Source of the DNA: Cellulomonas fengjieae
GTDB lineage: Bacteria > Actinomycetota > Actinomycetes > Actinomycetales > Cellulomonadaceae
Length of the DNA stretch: 64,000 nucleotides
Direction of reading: 5' to 3'
NCBI RefSeq assembly: GCF_018388465.1
Contig: NZ_CP074404.1
Location: 1,922,001-1,986,000 of the forward strand
Positions within the stretch are counted from its first letter, which is position 1. Each line of letters starts with the position of its first letter. Both the position numbers and the translations under genes were made by a program. Below are positions 7,612 to 16,399 of the stretch, piece after piece. The notes under the pieces were generated by a model. It did no database searches and was not told the DNA's origin. It worked only from the letters and a program-made list of their open reading frames with translations.

Positions 7612-10278
7612 ATGGGAACAGTGCGACGCGGACCGGTCTCACCGACGGCACGACGGACCATCGGGGTGCTCTCGCCGGTGGTCGGCGGCTTCTACTTCGG
7701 AGCATTGATCGCCGGCGTCGCGCGGGCGGCCCGCGCCGCGGGGCACCGCGTGGTGGCCGTGCAGACCTACCCGGCGGGCCTGGACCGGGAGCGCTACCCG
7801 GACGAGTCGATCCTCGACGCCCCCGTGGCGCTCGGCGCGGTCGACGGCCTGGTCGTGGTGGGCAAGGCGCTGCGCAGCGACCGCCTGGCGTCCGTCCAGC
7901 AGTGGGGCCTGCCGGTCGTGCTGGTCAGCGAGGAACCGCTGTCGAGCGAGGACGCGGTCGTGCTCCCCGACAACGTGGGCGGTGTCCGCGCGGCCCTCGA
8001 GCACCTGCTGGAGCACGGTCACACCGCGATCGGGTTCGTCGGCTGCCTGACCCAGCGCGACATGCGCGAGCGGTTCGCCGCCTACCGCGCGACTCTCGCC
8101 GAGCACGGGATCGAGCCCGCCGACTCCTGGTTCTACGAGTCGTCGGACAACCATGAGCAGGGTGGCGCGGACGCAGCGGCCCGCATGCTCGCCGCCGGGT
8201 CACCCACGACCGCGGTGGTCGCCGCCACCGACCGCAACGCGGTGGGGTTCCAGCGCGCGCTGCGCGCGGCGGGCCTGGTCCTGCCGCGGGACCAGGCGGT
8301 CGTCGGGTTCGACCACGCCGACTCGGGCGCCCGTGTGACGCCCCGGTTGTCGACGGTCGACGCCCACTACGACCGCGTCGGCGAGACGGCGGTCTCCCTG
8401 CTGCTGTCGCGGATGCGCGGCGAGGAGGTCCCCGGCGGGGAGTACCGCGCGCCGTCGACCCTCGTGCTGCGCGAGTCCTGCGGGTGCACGGAGCCCGCGC
8501 AGTCGGCCGCCCCGGCGGCCGGGACGGGCAGCCGCGGCGGCTACCAGGTGCTGCGCGCGCTTGCCGGGACCGCGTTCGTCGGCCCGACCGGAGCCGCGGG
8601 GGCGCGCCGGACCGGCGTGGCGCCGCGCGAGACGTGGTGGCACGCCGTCGTCGAGCCGATCGAGACGGCAGCGGAGCGGGGCACGCCGCCCAGCACCGCC
8701 GGTCTGGCGCGCCTGGCCGACGTCACGTCGGCGATGCAGCCCCACCCCGAGGCGCTGGAGCAGCTGGTGAGCTGCCTGCGGGGCGTGGAGTCGGACGTGG
8801 TGGAAGCGCTCTCTCGCCCGGAGCACGAGCCCGTCGTCCGGCGGGCCGTCACGGAGGTGCTCCTGGCGATCACCAAGGGCTGTACGCGGGCGATGCTGGC
8901 GCGCAGCGGACAGCTGGAGCGCACGATCGTCGACCAGTACGAGGTGGACATGGACCTCCTGCGCGGCGACGGCGCCAGCCCTCGGGCGCTCGGCTGGCTC
9001 CCGCGCGGCGTGCGCGGCCACGCCTGCCTCGGCCTGTGGCTCGGTGCCGACCGCGGCCCGGGGGACCGGGAGATGGAGATCGTGGGGGTGCACGACACGT
9101 CCGGGACGCTGTCGCGCCTCGTCGGCGTGCGCACGACCGCCAGCCAGTTCCCGCCGGCCGCGCTCACGCGTGCCGGGACGGTCGGCACCAACGAGGTCAC
9201 CTTCGTCGTCCCGGTCACGTTCGGTGGCAGCGACTGGGGCCTGCTCGCGATCGACGGCCTCGTCGAGACGCGGGCCACGAGCGCACGCGACAGGTTCAAC
9301 CACTGGGCCGCTCTGCTGGCGGTCGCCCTGGACCAGGAGCGGCTGCTGGCCAACCTGCGTGAGCAGCGCCGCGCCCTGGAGCAGGCCGCGGCGCGCGAGC
9401 GGTCGCTCGCGGACACCGTGCGGGCCAGCGAGGAGCGGTACGCGCTGGCGTCGATGGCGGCCCACGACGGCACCTGGGACTGGGACGTGTCGGCGGGCAC
9501 GGTGTACTACTCACCGCGCTGGAAGCAGACCCTGGGCTACGACGACGACGTGATCGGCGACTCGCCGGGGGAGTGGCTCGAGCGCGTGCACCCGGCGGAC
9601 CGGGACGAGCTGTCGGCGGCGATCGCGTCCCAGCTCGCGGGTGCCGGGACCCCGCTCGAGCTCGAGCACCGGGTCCGCACGTCCTCCGGCGACTACCGCT
9701 GGATGCTGTGCCGCGCGGTGACCGTCCTGGACGACGCGGGCTGTCCCGCGCGGCTCGTGGGCGCGCTCGTGGACGTCACGGAGCGCAAGGAGCAGGAGAT
9801 CGCCCTGCAGCGCGACGCGCTGCGGGACCCGGAGACCGGCCTGGTGAACCGGCTGCTGTTCCTCGACCGGCTCGGCGCCGCGGTGCTGCGGACCCGGCGT
9901 TCGCCGGGCTACGACTGCGCGCTCGCGCTCGTGCGGGTCCTGGACGGTGGGGCCGAGTCGGACATGGACGCGCGGCTCGACCTGCACCGTGAGCTGGTCC
10001 GCCGGCTGCGCCGTCCGCTGCGCGAGGGGGACACGCCGGCGCGCATCGCGGAGGACGACTTCGTGGTCCTGCTCGACGACGTGGGCCAGGGCGGCATCCC
10101 CAACCGGCTCACCCTCCTGCTCGACCAGCTGCGCCACGAGCTCGGCTCCCGGGTGGCCATCGGGGTCCTCGGGAGCGTCCGCGGCTACCGGGACGTCGGC
10201 GAGGTCCTCCGCGAGGCGGACATCACGCTGCTGCGCGGCACCTCGCGCCAGGGCAGGCCCGGTCCGGTCCTGCGGTAG
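7612..10278 (+). CDS. LacI-type sugar sensor with GAF-like, PAS and degenerate GGDEF domains
   Basis: 888 residues, no signal peptide or membrane helix seen, so cytoplasmic. Order: LacI/periplasmic-binding-like domain without a DNA-binding helix (about 13-280, ending in LRESCGC), an uncharacterised helical linker, a GAF-like region (about 460-590), a coiled coil, a PAS/PAC domain (about 606-727, ending VTERKEQE) and a GGDEF-fold domain (about 735-885). The GGDEF domain keeps the opening DPETGLVNR motif, but its active site reads RIAEDDF (AEDDF at 813-817 in place of GGDEF), so cyclase activity is unlikely. An RxxD motif (REGD, 804-807) sits exactly five residues before it, as in functional c-di-GMP inhibitory sites. 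Start 7612 (ATG) puts the binding domain at the N-terminus; GTG 7546 is an alternative. Divergent from the LacI gene. A c-di-GMP receptor role is inferred. Confidence 0.85.
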   Translation: MGTVRRGPVSPTARRTIGVLSPVVGGFYFGALIAGVARAARAAGHRVVAVQTYPAGLDRERYPDESILDAPVALGAVDGLVVVGKALRSDRLASVQQWGLPVVLVSEEPLSSEDAVVLPDNVGGVRAALEHLLEHGHTAIGFVGCLTQRDMRERFAAYRATLAEHGIEPADSWFYESSDNHEQGGADAAARMLAAGSPTTAVVAATDRNAVGFQRALRAAGLVLPRDQAVVGFDHADSGARVTPRLSTVDAHYDRVGETAVSLLLSRMRGEEVPGGEYRAPSTLVLRESCGCTEPAQSAAPAAGTGSRGGYQVLRALAGTAFVGPTGAAGARRTGVAPRETWWHAVVEPIETAAERGTPPSTAGLARLADVTSAMQPHPEALEQLVSCLRGVESDVVEALSRPEHEPVVRRAVTEVLLAITKGCTRAMLARSGQLERTIVDQYEVDMDLLRGDGASPRALGWLPRGVRGHACLGLWLGADRGPGDREMEIVGVHDTSGTLSRLVGVRTTASQFPPAALTRAGTVGTNEVTFVVPVTFGGSDWGLLAIDGLVETRATSARDRFNHWAALLAVALDQERLLANLREQRRALEQAAARERSLADTVRASEERYALASMAAHDGTWDWDVSAGTVYYSPRWKQTLGYDDDVIGDSPGEWLERVHPADRDELSAAIASQLAGAGTPLELEHRVRTSSGDYRWMLCRAVTVLDDAGCPARLVGALVDVTERKEQEIALQRDALRDPETGLVNRLLFLDRLGAAVLRTRRSPGYDCALALVRVLDGGAESDMDARLDLHRELVRRLRRPLREGDTPARIAEDDFVVLLDDVGQGGIPNRLTLLLDQLRHELGSRVAIGVLGSVRGYRDVGEVLREADITLLRGTSRQGRPGPVLR

Positions 10279-10299
10279 CCCGACGACACCCGGGCAGCA

Positions 10300-10338
10300 C
10301 GACGCCCCTGCCTCCCGGACGGGGGGACAGGGGCGTCG
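10300..10338. terminator. Bidirectional terminator between sensor and helicase genes
   Basis: Inverted repeat CGACGCCCCTG (10300-10310) with CAGGGGCGTCG (10328-10338), with further partial pairing inside the loop. It lies between the stop codons of two convergent genes. Confidence 0.8.
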
Positions 10339-10344
10339 GGGTGC

Positions 10345-12123
10345 TCAGCTGCGGCCGCGGGCCGGGCCGTGCGCGGGCCGGGAAGCGCCGTGGCCCGGGC
10401 GCGGGCCCGCGTCGAGGCGGATGCGCAGCGGGCGCCCGGCGACGCGGGTGCGCGCCAGCCGGTCGATCACGTCGGCGGACAGCCCGTCCGGGATGTCGAC
10501 GAGCGCGAAGCTGCCGAAGATGTCGATCTTGCCGACGTCCTTGCCGGTCAGCCCGCCCTCACCGGTCAGCGCGCCGACCAGGGCACCCGGCTGCAGGCCG
10601 TCGCGGTGGCCCACCGCGACGCGCCAGCGGGGCGACCCGCCGGCGACGTGGGAGTCGGCGCGACGGCGCTCGCCGCGCTCCGGCCGGTCCGGCCGGTCAC
10701 CGCGGTCGCTGCGGTCGTTGCCACCGGTCAGGTGGGCGCGCGACAGGGCGTCGTCGAGGTCGTCTCCCTGCCGGACGGCCACCGGACCCTCGTCACCCAC
10801 GGCGAGCGCGGTCACGACCGCCAGCAGGTCCACCGGGTCGACGTCGGGGTTCTGCGCCAGGTGCACCGCGATGGCCTCGCGGTACAGGTCCAGGCGGTCC
10901 AGCTCGGCGCGGGCGCCGGTGCGGGCCAGCAGGGCGTGCACCCGGTGTGCGGAGACCTCCGCCGGCGACGGGATGTCGACCTGCAGGAGCGACTGACGCG
11001 TCGTCCGCTCGATCTGGCGCAGGCGCGACTGCTCGGACGGCGTGACGAACGACAGCGCCTCACCCTCGCGGCCGGCGCGGCCCGTGCGGCCGATGCGGTG
11101 CACGTAGATCTCGGGCTCGCGCGGCACGTCGAAGTTGACGACGAGGCCGATGCGGTCGACGTCGAGCCCACGGGCGGCGACGTCGGTGGCGACGAGGACG
11201 TCGAGCGCGCCGGTGCGCAGTCGGTCGACGATCTTCTCGCGCTCGGTCTGGGCGACGTCCCCGGAGATGTACGCCGCGGAGATGCCGCGCTCGATCAGCG
11301 CGCTGCCGACCTCCTCGGCCGCACCGCGGGTGCGGACGAACACGATCGCGGCGTCGGCGTCGGAGACGGCGAGCACGCGAGCGAGCGCTCCGGTCTTGTG
11401 GCGGTGCGGGACCACGGCGTACGTCTGGCGCACGCTCGTCACGGTCGACGCCTGGCGCGAGACCGTGATCTCGACCGGGCGGTTCAGGTGCTGCTCGGCG
11501 ACACGGCGGATCTGCGGGGGCATCGTCGCGGAGAAGAGGGCCACCTGGCGCTCGCGCGGCGCCGCGGACAGGACCTTGTCGACGTCCTCGGCGAAGCCCA
11601 TGCGCAGCATCTCGTCGGCCTCGTCGAGCACCAGGAACCGGACCTGGTCGAGCTTCAGCGTCCGGCGTTCGAGGTGGTCCAGGACGCGGCCGGGGGTCCC
11701 GACGACCACCTGGGCGCCACGGGCGAGCGCACGCTGCTGCGGGAGGAACGGCGAACCGCCGTAGACCGCCAGCACGTTCAGGCCGGGAAGGTGGGTGGCG
11801 AACGACTGGATGGCGTCGGCCACCTGCATCGCGAGCTCGCGCGTCGGGGTCAGGACGATGGCCTGCACGGCCGGCAGGTCGTAGTCGATCGAGGCCAGCA
11901 GCGGCAGGCCGAACGCGGCCGTCTTGCCGGTACCGGTCTGGGCGACGCCGACGATGTCACGGCCGCTGAGCAGCGCGGGCACGGCCTGCAGCTGGATGGC
12001 GGACGGGACGGTGAAGCCGAGGTCGACGATCGCGGCGTCGAGGGCCGGCGGCAGACCGAGGTCGGCGAACGTCGCGTCGACGAGAGCCTCGGCGGGCAGG
12101 GCAGAGGGCATGGCAGAACTCAT
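10345..12123 (-). CDS. deaD: DEAD-box ATP-dependent RNA helicase (DeaD/CsdA type)
   Basis: 592 residues. Helicase core: Q motif around F37-Q44, Walker A AQTGTGKT (61-68), PTRELAMQV, the DEAD box in LDEADEML, SAT in FSATMPP, and the C-terminal RecA motifs through HRIGRTGRAG. A DbpA-type RNA-binding domain lies near the C-terminus (about 495-570), after an Arg/Asp-rich linker, and ends in a basic tail. The family unwinds RNA during ribosome assembly, mRNA decay and cold adaptation. Start set at ATG 12123 (MSSAMPSAL); a second ATG follows four codons later. No Shine-Dalgarno is visible, and the 257 bp upstream are probably leader. Confidence 0.93.
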   Translation of the reverse strand: MSSAMPSALPAEALVDATFADLGLPPALDAAIVDLGFTVPSAIQLQAVPALLSGRDIVGVAQTGTGKTAAFGLPLLASIDYDLPAVQAIVLTPTRELAMQVADAIQSFATHLPGLNVLAVYGGSPFLPQQRALARGAQVVVGTPGRVLDHLERRTLKLDQVRFLVLDEADEMLRMGFAEDVDKVLSAAPRERQVALFSATMPPQIRRVAEQHLNRPVEITVSRQASTVTSVRQTYAVVPHRHKTGALARVLAVSDADAAIVFVRTRGAAEEVGSALIERGISAAYISGDVAQTEREKIVDRLRTGALDVLVATDVAARGLDVDRIGLVVNFDVPREPEIYVHRIGRTGRAGREGEALSFVTPSEQSRLRQIERTTRQSLLQVDIPSPAEVSAHRVHALLARTGARAELDRLDLYREAIAVHLAQNPDVDPVDLLAVVTALAVGDEGPVAVRQGDDLDDALSRAHLTGGNDRSDRGDRPDRPERGERRRADSHVAGGSPRWRVAVGHRDGLQPGALVGALTGEGGLTGKDVGKIDIFGSFALVDIPDGLSADVIDRLARTRVAGRPLRIRLDAGPRPGHGASRPAHGPARGRS

Positions 12124-12380
12124 GAAATGGGGAAACCGATCATCGCGGGGCGGAGCCCTGAACCGTGCACCGGGACGGCGAACAGCGGGTCGCAGCCCCG
12201 GACCACCCAGTGACAACGCTTGCGCGATGTCCAGACCACACCACGCGAGGCGGGCCCCGACCGCCTCAGCGGTGGTGGCGACGCCTCGAAGGGGGACGCG
12301 ACGAACTCCAGATTCGTTGCCTACTCTACCTGGTCAGAGGGCTGCGCCGCAGGTCGGGCGCGGTGACGTCCGGCACAGCG
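12124..12380 (-). promoter_or_regulatory. Non-coding region upstream of deaD, probable leader
   Basis: No supported gene in these 257 bp. A -10-like TAGAGT on the minus strand (12328-12323) would give a leader of roughly 190 nt. Long leaders are common for cold-shock helicase genes, but no specific regulatory fold was recognised. Confidence 0.35.
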
Positions 12381-12794
12381 TCACAGTTCGCGTCGGGGGC
12401 CCTCGATCGCCGGGCACGCGTCCATGACGACGTCCAGCCCGGCCGACCGGGCGCGCTCGGCGGCCTCCTCGTCGACGACGCCGAGCTGCAGCCACACCGC
12501 GCCGGCGCCGACCGAGATCGCCTGGTCGACCACCGCCCCGGCACGGCCGCTGTTGACGAACACGTCGACCACGTCGACCGGTCCGTCGATCTCACCGAGC
12601 GCGCGGACCCCCTGGGCTCCGTGCACGACGGGCGCCTTCGGGTGGACCGGGACGATCTCGTGCCCCAGGGCCTGGACGTAGCGCGCGACGCCGTAGGCGG
12701 CACGGGCCGTGTTCGTCGAGAGGCCGACGACTGCCCACCGTCCCGGGGTGCTCAGGAGCCGGGTGATCACCTCGGGGTCGTTGCGGTGCGCCAT
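12381..12794 (-). CDS. CoA-binding domain protein (YccU-like)
   Basis: 137 residues, one Rossmann-like CoA_binding domain: WAVVGLSTNTARAAYGVARY is the nucleotide-binding loop, followed by IVPVHPKA and VDVVDVFVNSG. Small stand-alone proteins of this family are widespread and their role is unknown; CoA binding is a family property. Start ATG 12794 chosen because the domain begins about 20 residues later and the upstream frame is Arg-rich. The gene is divergent from the phosphatidyltransferase gene and is followed by deaD after a 257-bp gap. Confidence 0.85.
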   Translation of the reverse strand: MAHRNDPEVITRLLSTPGRWAVVGLSTNTARAAYGVARYVQALGHEIVPVHPKAPVVHGAQGVRALGEIDGPVDVVDVFVNSGRAGAVVDQAISVGAGAVWLQLGVVDEEAAERARSAGLDVVMDACPAIEGPRREL

Positions 12795-12845
12795 CCGTGC
12801 ACTCTCGCACCGACGGGCGTGCAGCGCGGTCAGGGCGCGGCGTCG

Positions 12846-12874
12846 TTGGGCCTGGCGCGTGGGCCGCATAGGAT
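12846..12874 (+). promoter_or_regulatory. Promoter of the phosphatidyltransferase-DUF881 operon
   Basis: TTGGGC (12846-12851), a 17-bp spacer and TAGGAT (12869-12874) form a good sigma70-type promoter about 35 bp before the GTG at 12910. Confidence 0.65.
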
Positions 12875-12909
12875 CGACGCCGCCAGCACGGACAGCGACG
12901 GGGGAGGCA

Positions 12910-13506
12910 GTGACGAGCAACGACGTCGTCTCCATGCGTGTGCTGACCGTGCCGAACCTCATCAGCTTCGCGCGACTGCTCCTGGTCCCCGTGTTCGCGC
13001 TGCTGCTTGCGCGCGGGCAGGACGGCTGGGCGCTCGCCGTGCTCGCCGGCTCGGGTGCGAGCGACTGGCTCGACGGCGTGCTCGCGCGGCGGATGGGGCA
13101 GGTCTCCCGGCTCGGTCAGATGCTGGACCCCGCGGCCGACCGCCTGTTCATCGTCGTGACGCTCGTGGCCCTGGCCTTGCGCGAGATCGTGCCCTGGTGG
13201 CTGCTCGGCGTCCTGGCCCTGCGCGACGTCGTGCTCGCGGTGATGCTCGTCGTGCTGGCGCGCGCCGGCTACGCGCCGCTTCCGGTGCACCTGGCCGGCA
13301 AGGCGGGAACGTTCGCACTGCTGTACGCCTTCCCCCTCCTGCTGCTCGCCGAGTGGGACTCGTGGCTGGGCACGGTCGCCGGCGTGGCCGGGTGGGCGTT
13401 CGCGCTGTGGGGCGTTGCGCTCTACTGGTTCTCCGCGGTCCTGTACCTGGCCCAGGCCCGCGAGCTCCTGCGCGACGACCCGATCGACGCCCCGGACCCC
13501 GCATGA
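12910..13506 (+). CDS. CDP-alcohol phosphatidyltransferase (PgsA-like)
   Basis: 198-residue integral membrane enzyme of phospholipid synthesis, transferring a phosphatidyl group from CDP-diacylglycerol to an alcohol. The complete signature D-x2-DG-x2-AR-x8-G-x3-D-x3-D is present from DWLDGVLARR to LDPAADR. About five to six hydrophobic helices. GTG 12910 follows GGGGGAGG closely (short spacing); ATG 12934 (MRVLTVPNLI) is the alternative start. The order with the next genes copies Rv1822 (pgsA2) onward in mycobacteria, but the alcohol acceptor cannot be told from sequence. The stop overlaps the next start by ATGA. Confidence 0.88.
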   Translation: MTSNDVVSMRVLTVPNLISFARLLLVPVFALLLARGQDGWALAVLAGSGASDWLDGVLARRMGQVSRLGQMLDPAADRLFIVVTLVALALREIVPWWLLGVLALRDVVLAVMLVVLARAGYAPLPVHLAGKAGTFALLYAFPLLLLAEWDSWLGTVAGVAGWAFALWGVALYWFSAVLYLAQARELLRDDPIDAPDPA

Positions 13507-14441
13507 GCGTGCGGCACGGTTCCAGCGAGCCGCCGCGCAGCCCGGACGCGTCCATGACGCTCCTCACCGAGGTCTACCGACGGCCGCTGGACCCCGGGTA
13601 CGCCGAAGCCGCCCAGCGGCGGTCGTCCGGTACCGCGCCGCGGCGCAGCGTGCGTGCCACGGCGGTGATGGTCGTGCTCGCGATCGGGCTGGGGCTGGGG
13701 GCGACCGCCGCGACCCTGGCGCTGCGTCGCCCCACCGGCTCCGTGCTGGCCGCCCGTGAGCTCCTCGAGAGCCAGATCGGCCAGCGCAGCGCCGAGGCGG
13801 ACGCGATGCAGAGCGAGATCACCGCGATGACGGACGAGATCGCCACGCTGCAGGAGCAGTTGCTCGGCGGCGAGGGTCAGTCCGTGCGGGACCAGATCCG
13901 GGCGGACGCCGTCGAGGCCGGCGTGATGCCGGTCGCGGGCCCCGGACTGCGGGTGGTGCTCACGGACGCGCCGTCGGACTCGCCCGACGAGGAGGATCCG
14001 TCGTTGCGGGTGCAGGACGTGGACCTGCAGGTCGTCGTGAACGGGCTGTGGGCGACGGGGGCCGAGGCCATCGCGGTGAACGGGCAGCGGCTGACGGCGA
14101 CGACGGCGATCCGCAGCGCCGGGGATGCGGTCCTGGTCGACCTCGTGGCGCTGGGCAGCCCATACACGGTCGACGCGATCGGCGACGCCGTGCACATGCA
14201 GACCGAGCTCGCGCGGGCCAGTGCCGGGCAGCACCTCGCGACCCTGCGCTCCACGTTCGGTATCGGCGTCCAGCTGACGTCGCAGAGCAGGCTGGAGCTG
14301 ACCGGCTCGGGGATGGTCACGATGCGCGAGGCCCAGGTGCCCGGGGCTGCCGACGATCCCGAGGCGCTCGGGTCAGGACGTGCGCCGCAGGACGGCGATG
14401 TGACAGGGTCGGCACGTCCGACGGGAAGGGACGGCACGTGA
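13503..14441 (+). CDS. DUF881 family membrane-anchored protein (first copy)
   Basis: 312 residues. A short cytoplasmic N-terminus (about 1-50), one transmembrane helix (VMVVLAIGLGLGATAATLAL), a predicted coiled coil (about 75-115) and a DUF881 domain (about 130-265), then a low-complexity tail. Homologous in position and type to Rv1823. DUF881 proteins flank the small basic protein in Gram-positives and are linked by context to the envelope or division; no biochemical role is established. Overlaps both neighbours by 4 nt (ATGA upstream, GTGA downstream), so translation is probably coupled. Confidence 0.85.
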   Translation: MSVRHGSSEPPRSPDASMTLLTEVYRRPLDPGYAEAAQRRSSGTAPRRSVRATAVMVVLAIGLGLGATAATLALRRPTGSVLAARELLESQIGQRSAEADAMQSEITAMTDEIATLQEQLLGGEGQSVRDQIRADAVEAGVMPVAGPGLRVVLTDAPSDSPDEEDPSLRVQDVDLQVVVNGLWATGAEAIAVNGQRLTATTAIRSAGDAVLVDLVALGSPYTVDAIGDAVHMQTELARASAGQHLATLRSTFGIGVQLTSQSRLELTGSGMVTMREAQVPGAADDPEALGSGRAPQDGDVTGSARPTGRDGT

Positions 14442-14770
14442 TCGCAGTCATCGGTCTGGTCATCGGCGTCGTCGGGGGCCTCCTCCTGCAGCCCACGGTG
14501 CCCCAGGAGCTGCAGCCCTATCTGCCCATCGCGGTGGTCGCCGCGCTCGACGCCCTCTTCGGTGGCCTGCGCGCCATGCTCGACGGCATCTTCGACGACC
14601 GCGTCTTCCTCGTCTCGTTCCTGTCCAACGTGGTGCTCGCGGCGCTCATCGTGTTCCTCGGTGACCAGCTCGGTGTGGGCACGCAGCTGTCCACGGCCGT
14701 GGTCGTGGTGCTCGGTATCCGCATCTTCTCCAACGCCGCCTCGATCCGCCGGCACCTGCTCAAGGCATGA
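14438..14770 (+). CDS. Small basic protein (Sbp family) membrane protein
   Basis: 110 residues with three predicted transmembrane helices: IAVIGLVIGVVGGLLLQP at the start, one around 20-40 and one around 55-90. The family motif LDALFGGLRAMLDGIFDDRVF is split across the cytoplasmic loop. Equivalent to Rv1824. Known from Gram-positive genomes in a conserved cluster with DUF881 proteins near division genes; function unknown. GTG start overlaps the upstream stop (GTGA); the stop overlaps the next start (ATGA). Confidence 0.87.
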   Translation: MIAVIGLVIGVVGGLLLQPTVPQELQPYLPIAVVAALDALFGGLRAMLDGIFDDRVFLVSFLSNVVLAALIVFLGDQLGVGTQLSTAVVVVLGIRIFSNAASIRRHLLKA

Positions 14771-15753
14771 CGATGACCCCGTCGCACGGTGAGCACGACG
14801 CGCACGACGAGCAGCACGACGAGCTCGTCGCGGGCGACGAGCACGATGCACCGACCGTCCCCGACGCACCGACCGTCCCCGACGCGCCGGCCGTCCCCGA
14901 CGAACCGGACCTCGAGCCGGTGCCGCCACCGGATCCCGGCGCGGAGCCGAGCGCCGGCGTACCCGCGGACGCAGGCAGCGAGGAGCCGACCGGACCCGCA
15001 GAGCCGGCGACCGCGCGGGCCGACGGCGCACCGCCCACCGGGTGGGCCGTGCTCGGTCGCGCCCTGAGGCCGCGCGCCACTCGCGCGCAGGTGGTGGCGG
15101 GGATCCTGTGCGCGGTGCTCGGCTTCGCGCTCGTGGCCCAGGTGCGCCAGTCCGGGGAGGCGGACCTCGGCGGCATGCGGCAGGACGATCTCGTCCGCAT
15201 CCTCGACGAGGCGACGAACCGCGGCGACAGCCTCGCGCGTGAGGCCGCGGACCTCGCCCGGGAACGGGACGAGCTGCTCTCCGGCTCCGACCGGCGGCAG
15301 GCCGCCCTGGACGCCCTGCGGCGCAGCGCCGAGACGCAGGGCATCCTCACGGGCCGGCTGCCCGCCGAGGGGCCGGGCGTCGTGGTCACCCTGACGGACA
15401 CCGACGGCGTCAAGCCGATCACGATGCTCAACATGCTCGAAGAGCTGCGCAACGCCGGGGCCGAGGCGATCGAGCTCAACGACCTGCGCGTCACCGCGAG
15501 CAGCGCGTTCACGGGCACGGCGGGGGCCGTGGTGCTCGACGGCGTCACCCTGGCCCCGCCGTACCGGTGGATCGCGATCGGGGACCCCGACATCATCGCG
15601 CCGGCGCTGACGATCCCCGGTGGAGCGATGGCGCAGGTCCGCAACAACGGCGGCAGGGGCACGGTCGACCGGGAGGAGCTCGTGTCGGTGGACGCGGTGC
15701 GCGTCGTCCCGGACCCCGTGTACGCCACGCCGGTTCCGCCGCAGGGCGGTTGA
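14767..15753 (+). CDS. DUF881 family protein (second copy) with acidic N-terminal extension
   Basis: 328 residues. Residues 1-95 are a His/Asp- then Pro/Glu-rich disordered region containing three copies of a six-residue PTVPDA-like repeat. A transmembrane helix follows (VVAGILCAVLGFALVAQV, about 112-130), then a coiled coil (about 150-190) and the DUF881 domain to about residue 315. Equivalent to Rv1825. The extension is much longer than in the first copy. Likely a bitopic membrane protein with the domain outside the cytoplasm. Confidence 0.85.
   Translation: MTMTPSHGEHDAHDEQHDELVAGDEHDAPTVPDAPTVPDAPAVPDEPDLEPVPPPDPGAEPSAGVPADAGSEEPTGPAEPATARADGAPPTGWAVLGRALRPRATRAQVVAGILCAVLGFALVAQVRQSGEADLGGMRQDDLVRILDEATNRGDSLAREAADLARERDELLSGSDRRQAALDALRRSAETQGILTGRLPAEGPGVVVTLTDTDGVKPITMLNMLEELRNAGAEAIELNDLRVTASSAFTGTAGAVVLDGVTLAPPYRWIAIGDPDIIAPALTIPGGAMAQVRNNGGRGTVDREELVSVDAVRVVPDPVYATPVPPQGG
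14848..14901 (+). repeat. 18-bp tandem repeat, three copies
   Basis: Units at 14848-14865, 14866-14883 (identical) and 14884-14901 (two changes) encode the Pro/Val/Asp repeats in the second DUF881 protein. In-frame, so length variation would be tolerated. Confidence 0.85.
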
Positions 15754-15831
15754 TCCCCTTCTGCGCTGCCGACGAGCGCCGACGCCGCCGCGACCTGGTG
15801 TGGCGTGCTGCGCCGACCCGCTCGGTCCGCA

Positions 15832-15837
15832 TAGGGT
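15832..15837 (+). promoter_or_regulatory. -10-like element upstream of garA
   Basis: TAGGGT about 58 bp before the garA start, within the 141-bp gap after the DUF881 gene. No convincing -35. Suggests garA can be expressed apart from the upstream operon. Confidence 0.35.
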
Positions 15838-15894
15838 GTGCGTGACCCCGAGGATCGCCGGTGGTCGACGTGATGGACGGGCCGGGGAGGTGGC

Positions 15895-16359
15895 ATGAGC
15901 GGCGAGGACCCGCAGGTCGGGCGTCCTGCCCACGGGCCGGACACGACGATGAGCTTCGGAGCCATCGAGTCTGTCGAGATCGAAGGGTCGGCCCCCGTCG
16001 GGCTGACCGCGGACGAGGTCTCCGCGGTGCACGCGCTGCCGCCGACCTCGGCGCTGCTGGTGATGCAGCGCGGCCCCAGCGCCGGGGCACGGTTCCTGCT
16101 CGACGCCGAGCGGACCGTCGCGGGACGGTCCACCGCGGCCGACATCTTCCTCGACGACGTCACCGTCTCGCGCAAGCACGCGGAGTTCGTCCGCGAGGGG
16201 CAGACTTTCTTCGTGCGGGACATCGGCTCGCTGAACGGCACCTACGTCAACCGCTCGCGCATCGATCAGTCCGCGCTGCGGGCCGGTGACGAGGTGCAGA
16301 TCGGCAAGTACCGCATGACGTTCCACCCCAGTCCGCACCGCGGCACGGCCGGCGCGTGA
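15895..16359 (+). CDS. garA: GarA/OdhI-type FHA-domain regulator
   Basis: 154 residues. A disordered N-terminus carries a twin-threonine site (PDTTMSFG), the place where PknB/PknG-type kinases phosphorylate GarA and OdhI. The FHA domain (about 60-145) contains the phosphothreonine-binding GRS and SRKH signatures and SLNGTYVN. In mycobacteria and corynebacteria this protein binds and inhibits 2-oxoglutarate dehydrogenase and adjusts glutamate metabolism. ATG 15895 has GGGGAGG four bases upstream. Compared with the ETTSVFRAD motif of GarA/OdhI, the residues after the threonines differ. gcvH, which precedes garA in mycobacteria, is absent here. Confidence 0.9.
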   Translation: MSGEDPQVGRPAHGPDTTMSFGAIESVEIEGSAPVGLTADEVSAVHALPPTSALLVMQRGPSAGARFLLDAERTVAGRSTAADIFLDDVTVSRKHAEFVREGQTFFVRDIGSLNGTYVNRSRIDQSALRAGDEVQIGKYRMTFHPSPHRGTAGA

Positions 16360-16399
16360 CCGGGCGGCTCCGGACGCTCGACCAGACGGGGAGTGCCAG

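Noticed and set aside
8796..8822. Operator-like GGAAGCGCTCTCTC within the sensor gene
   Set aside because: Resembles a cellulose operator half but lies deep in coding sequence with only partial symmetry and no promoter nearby.
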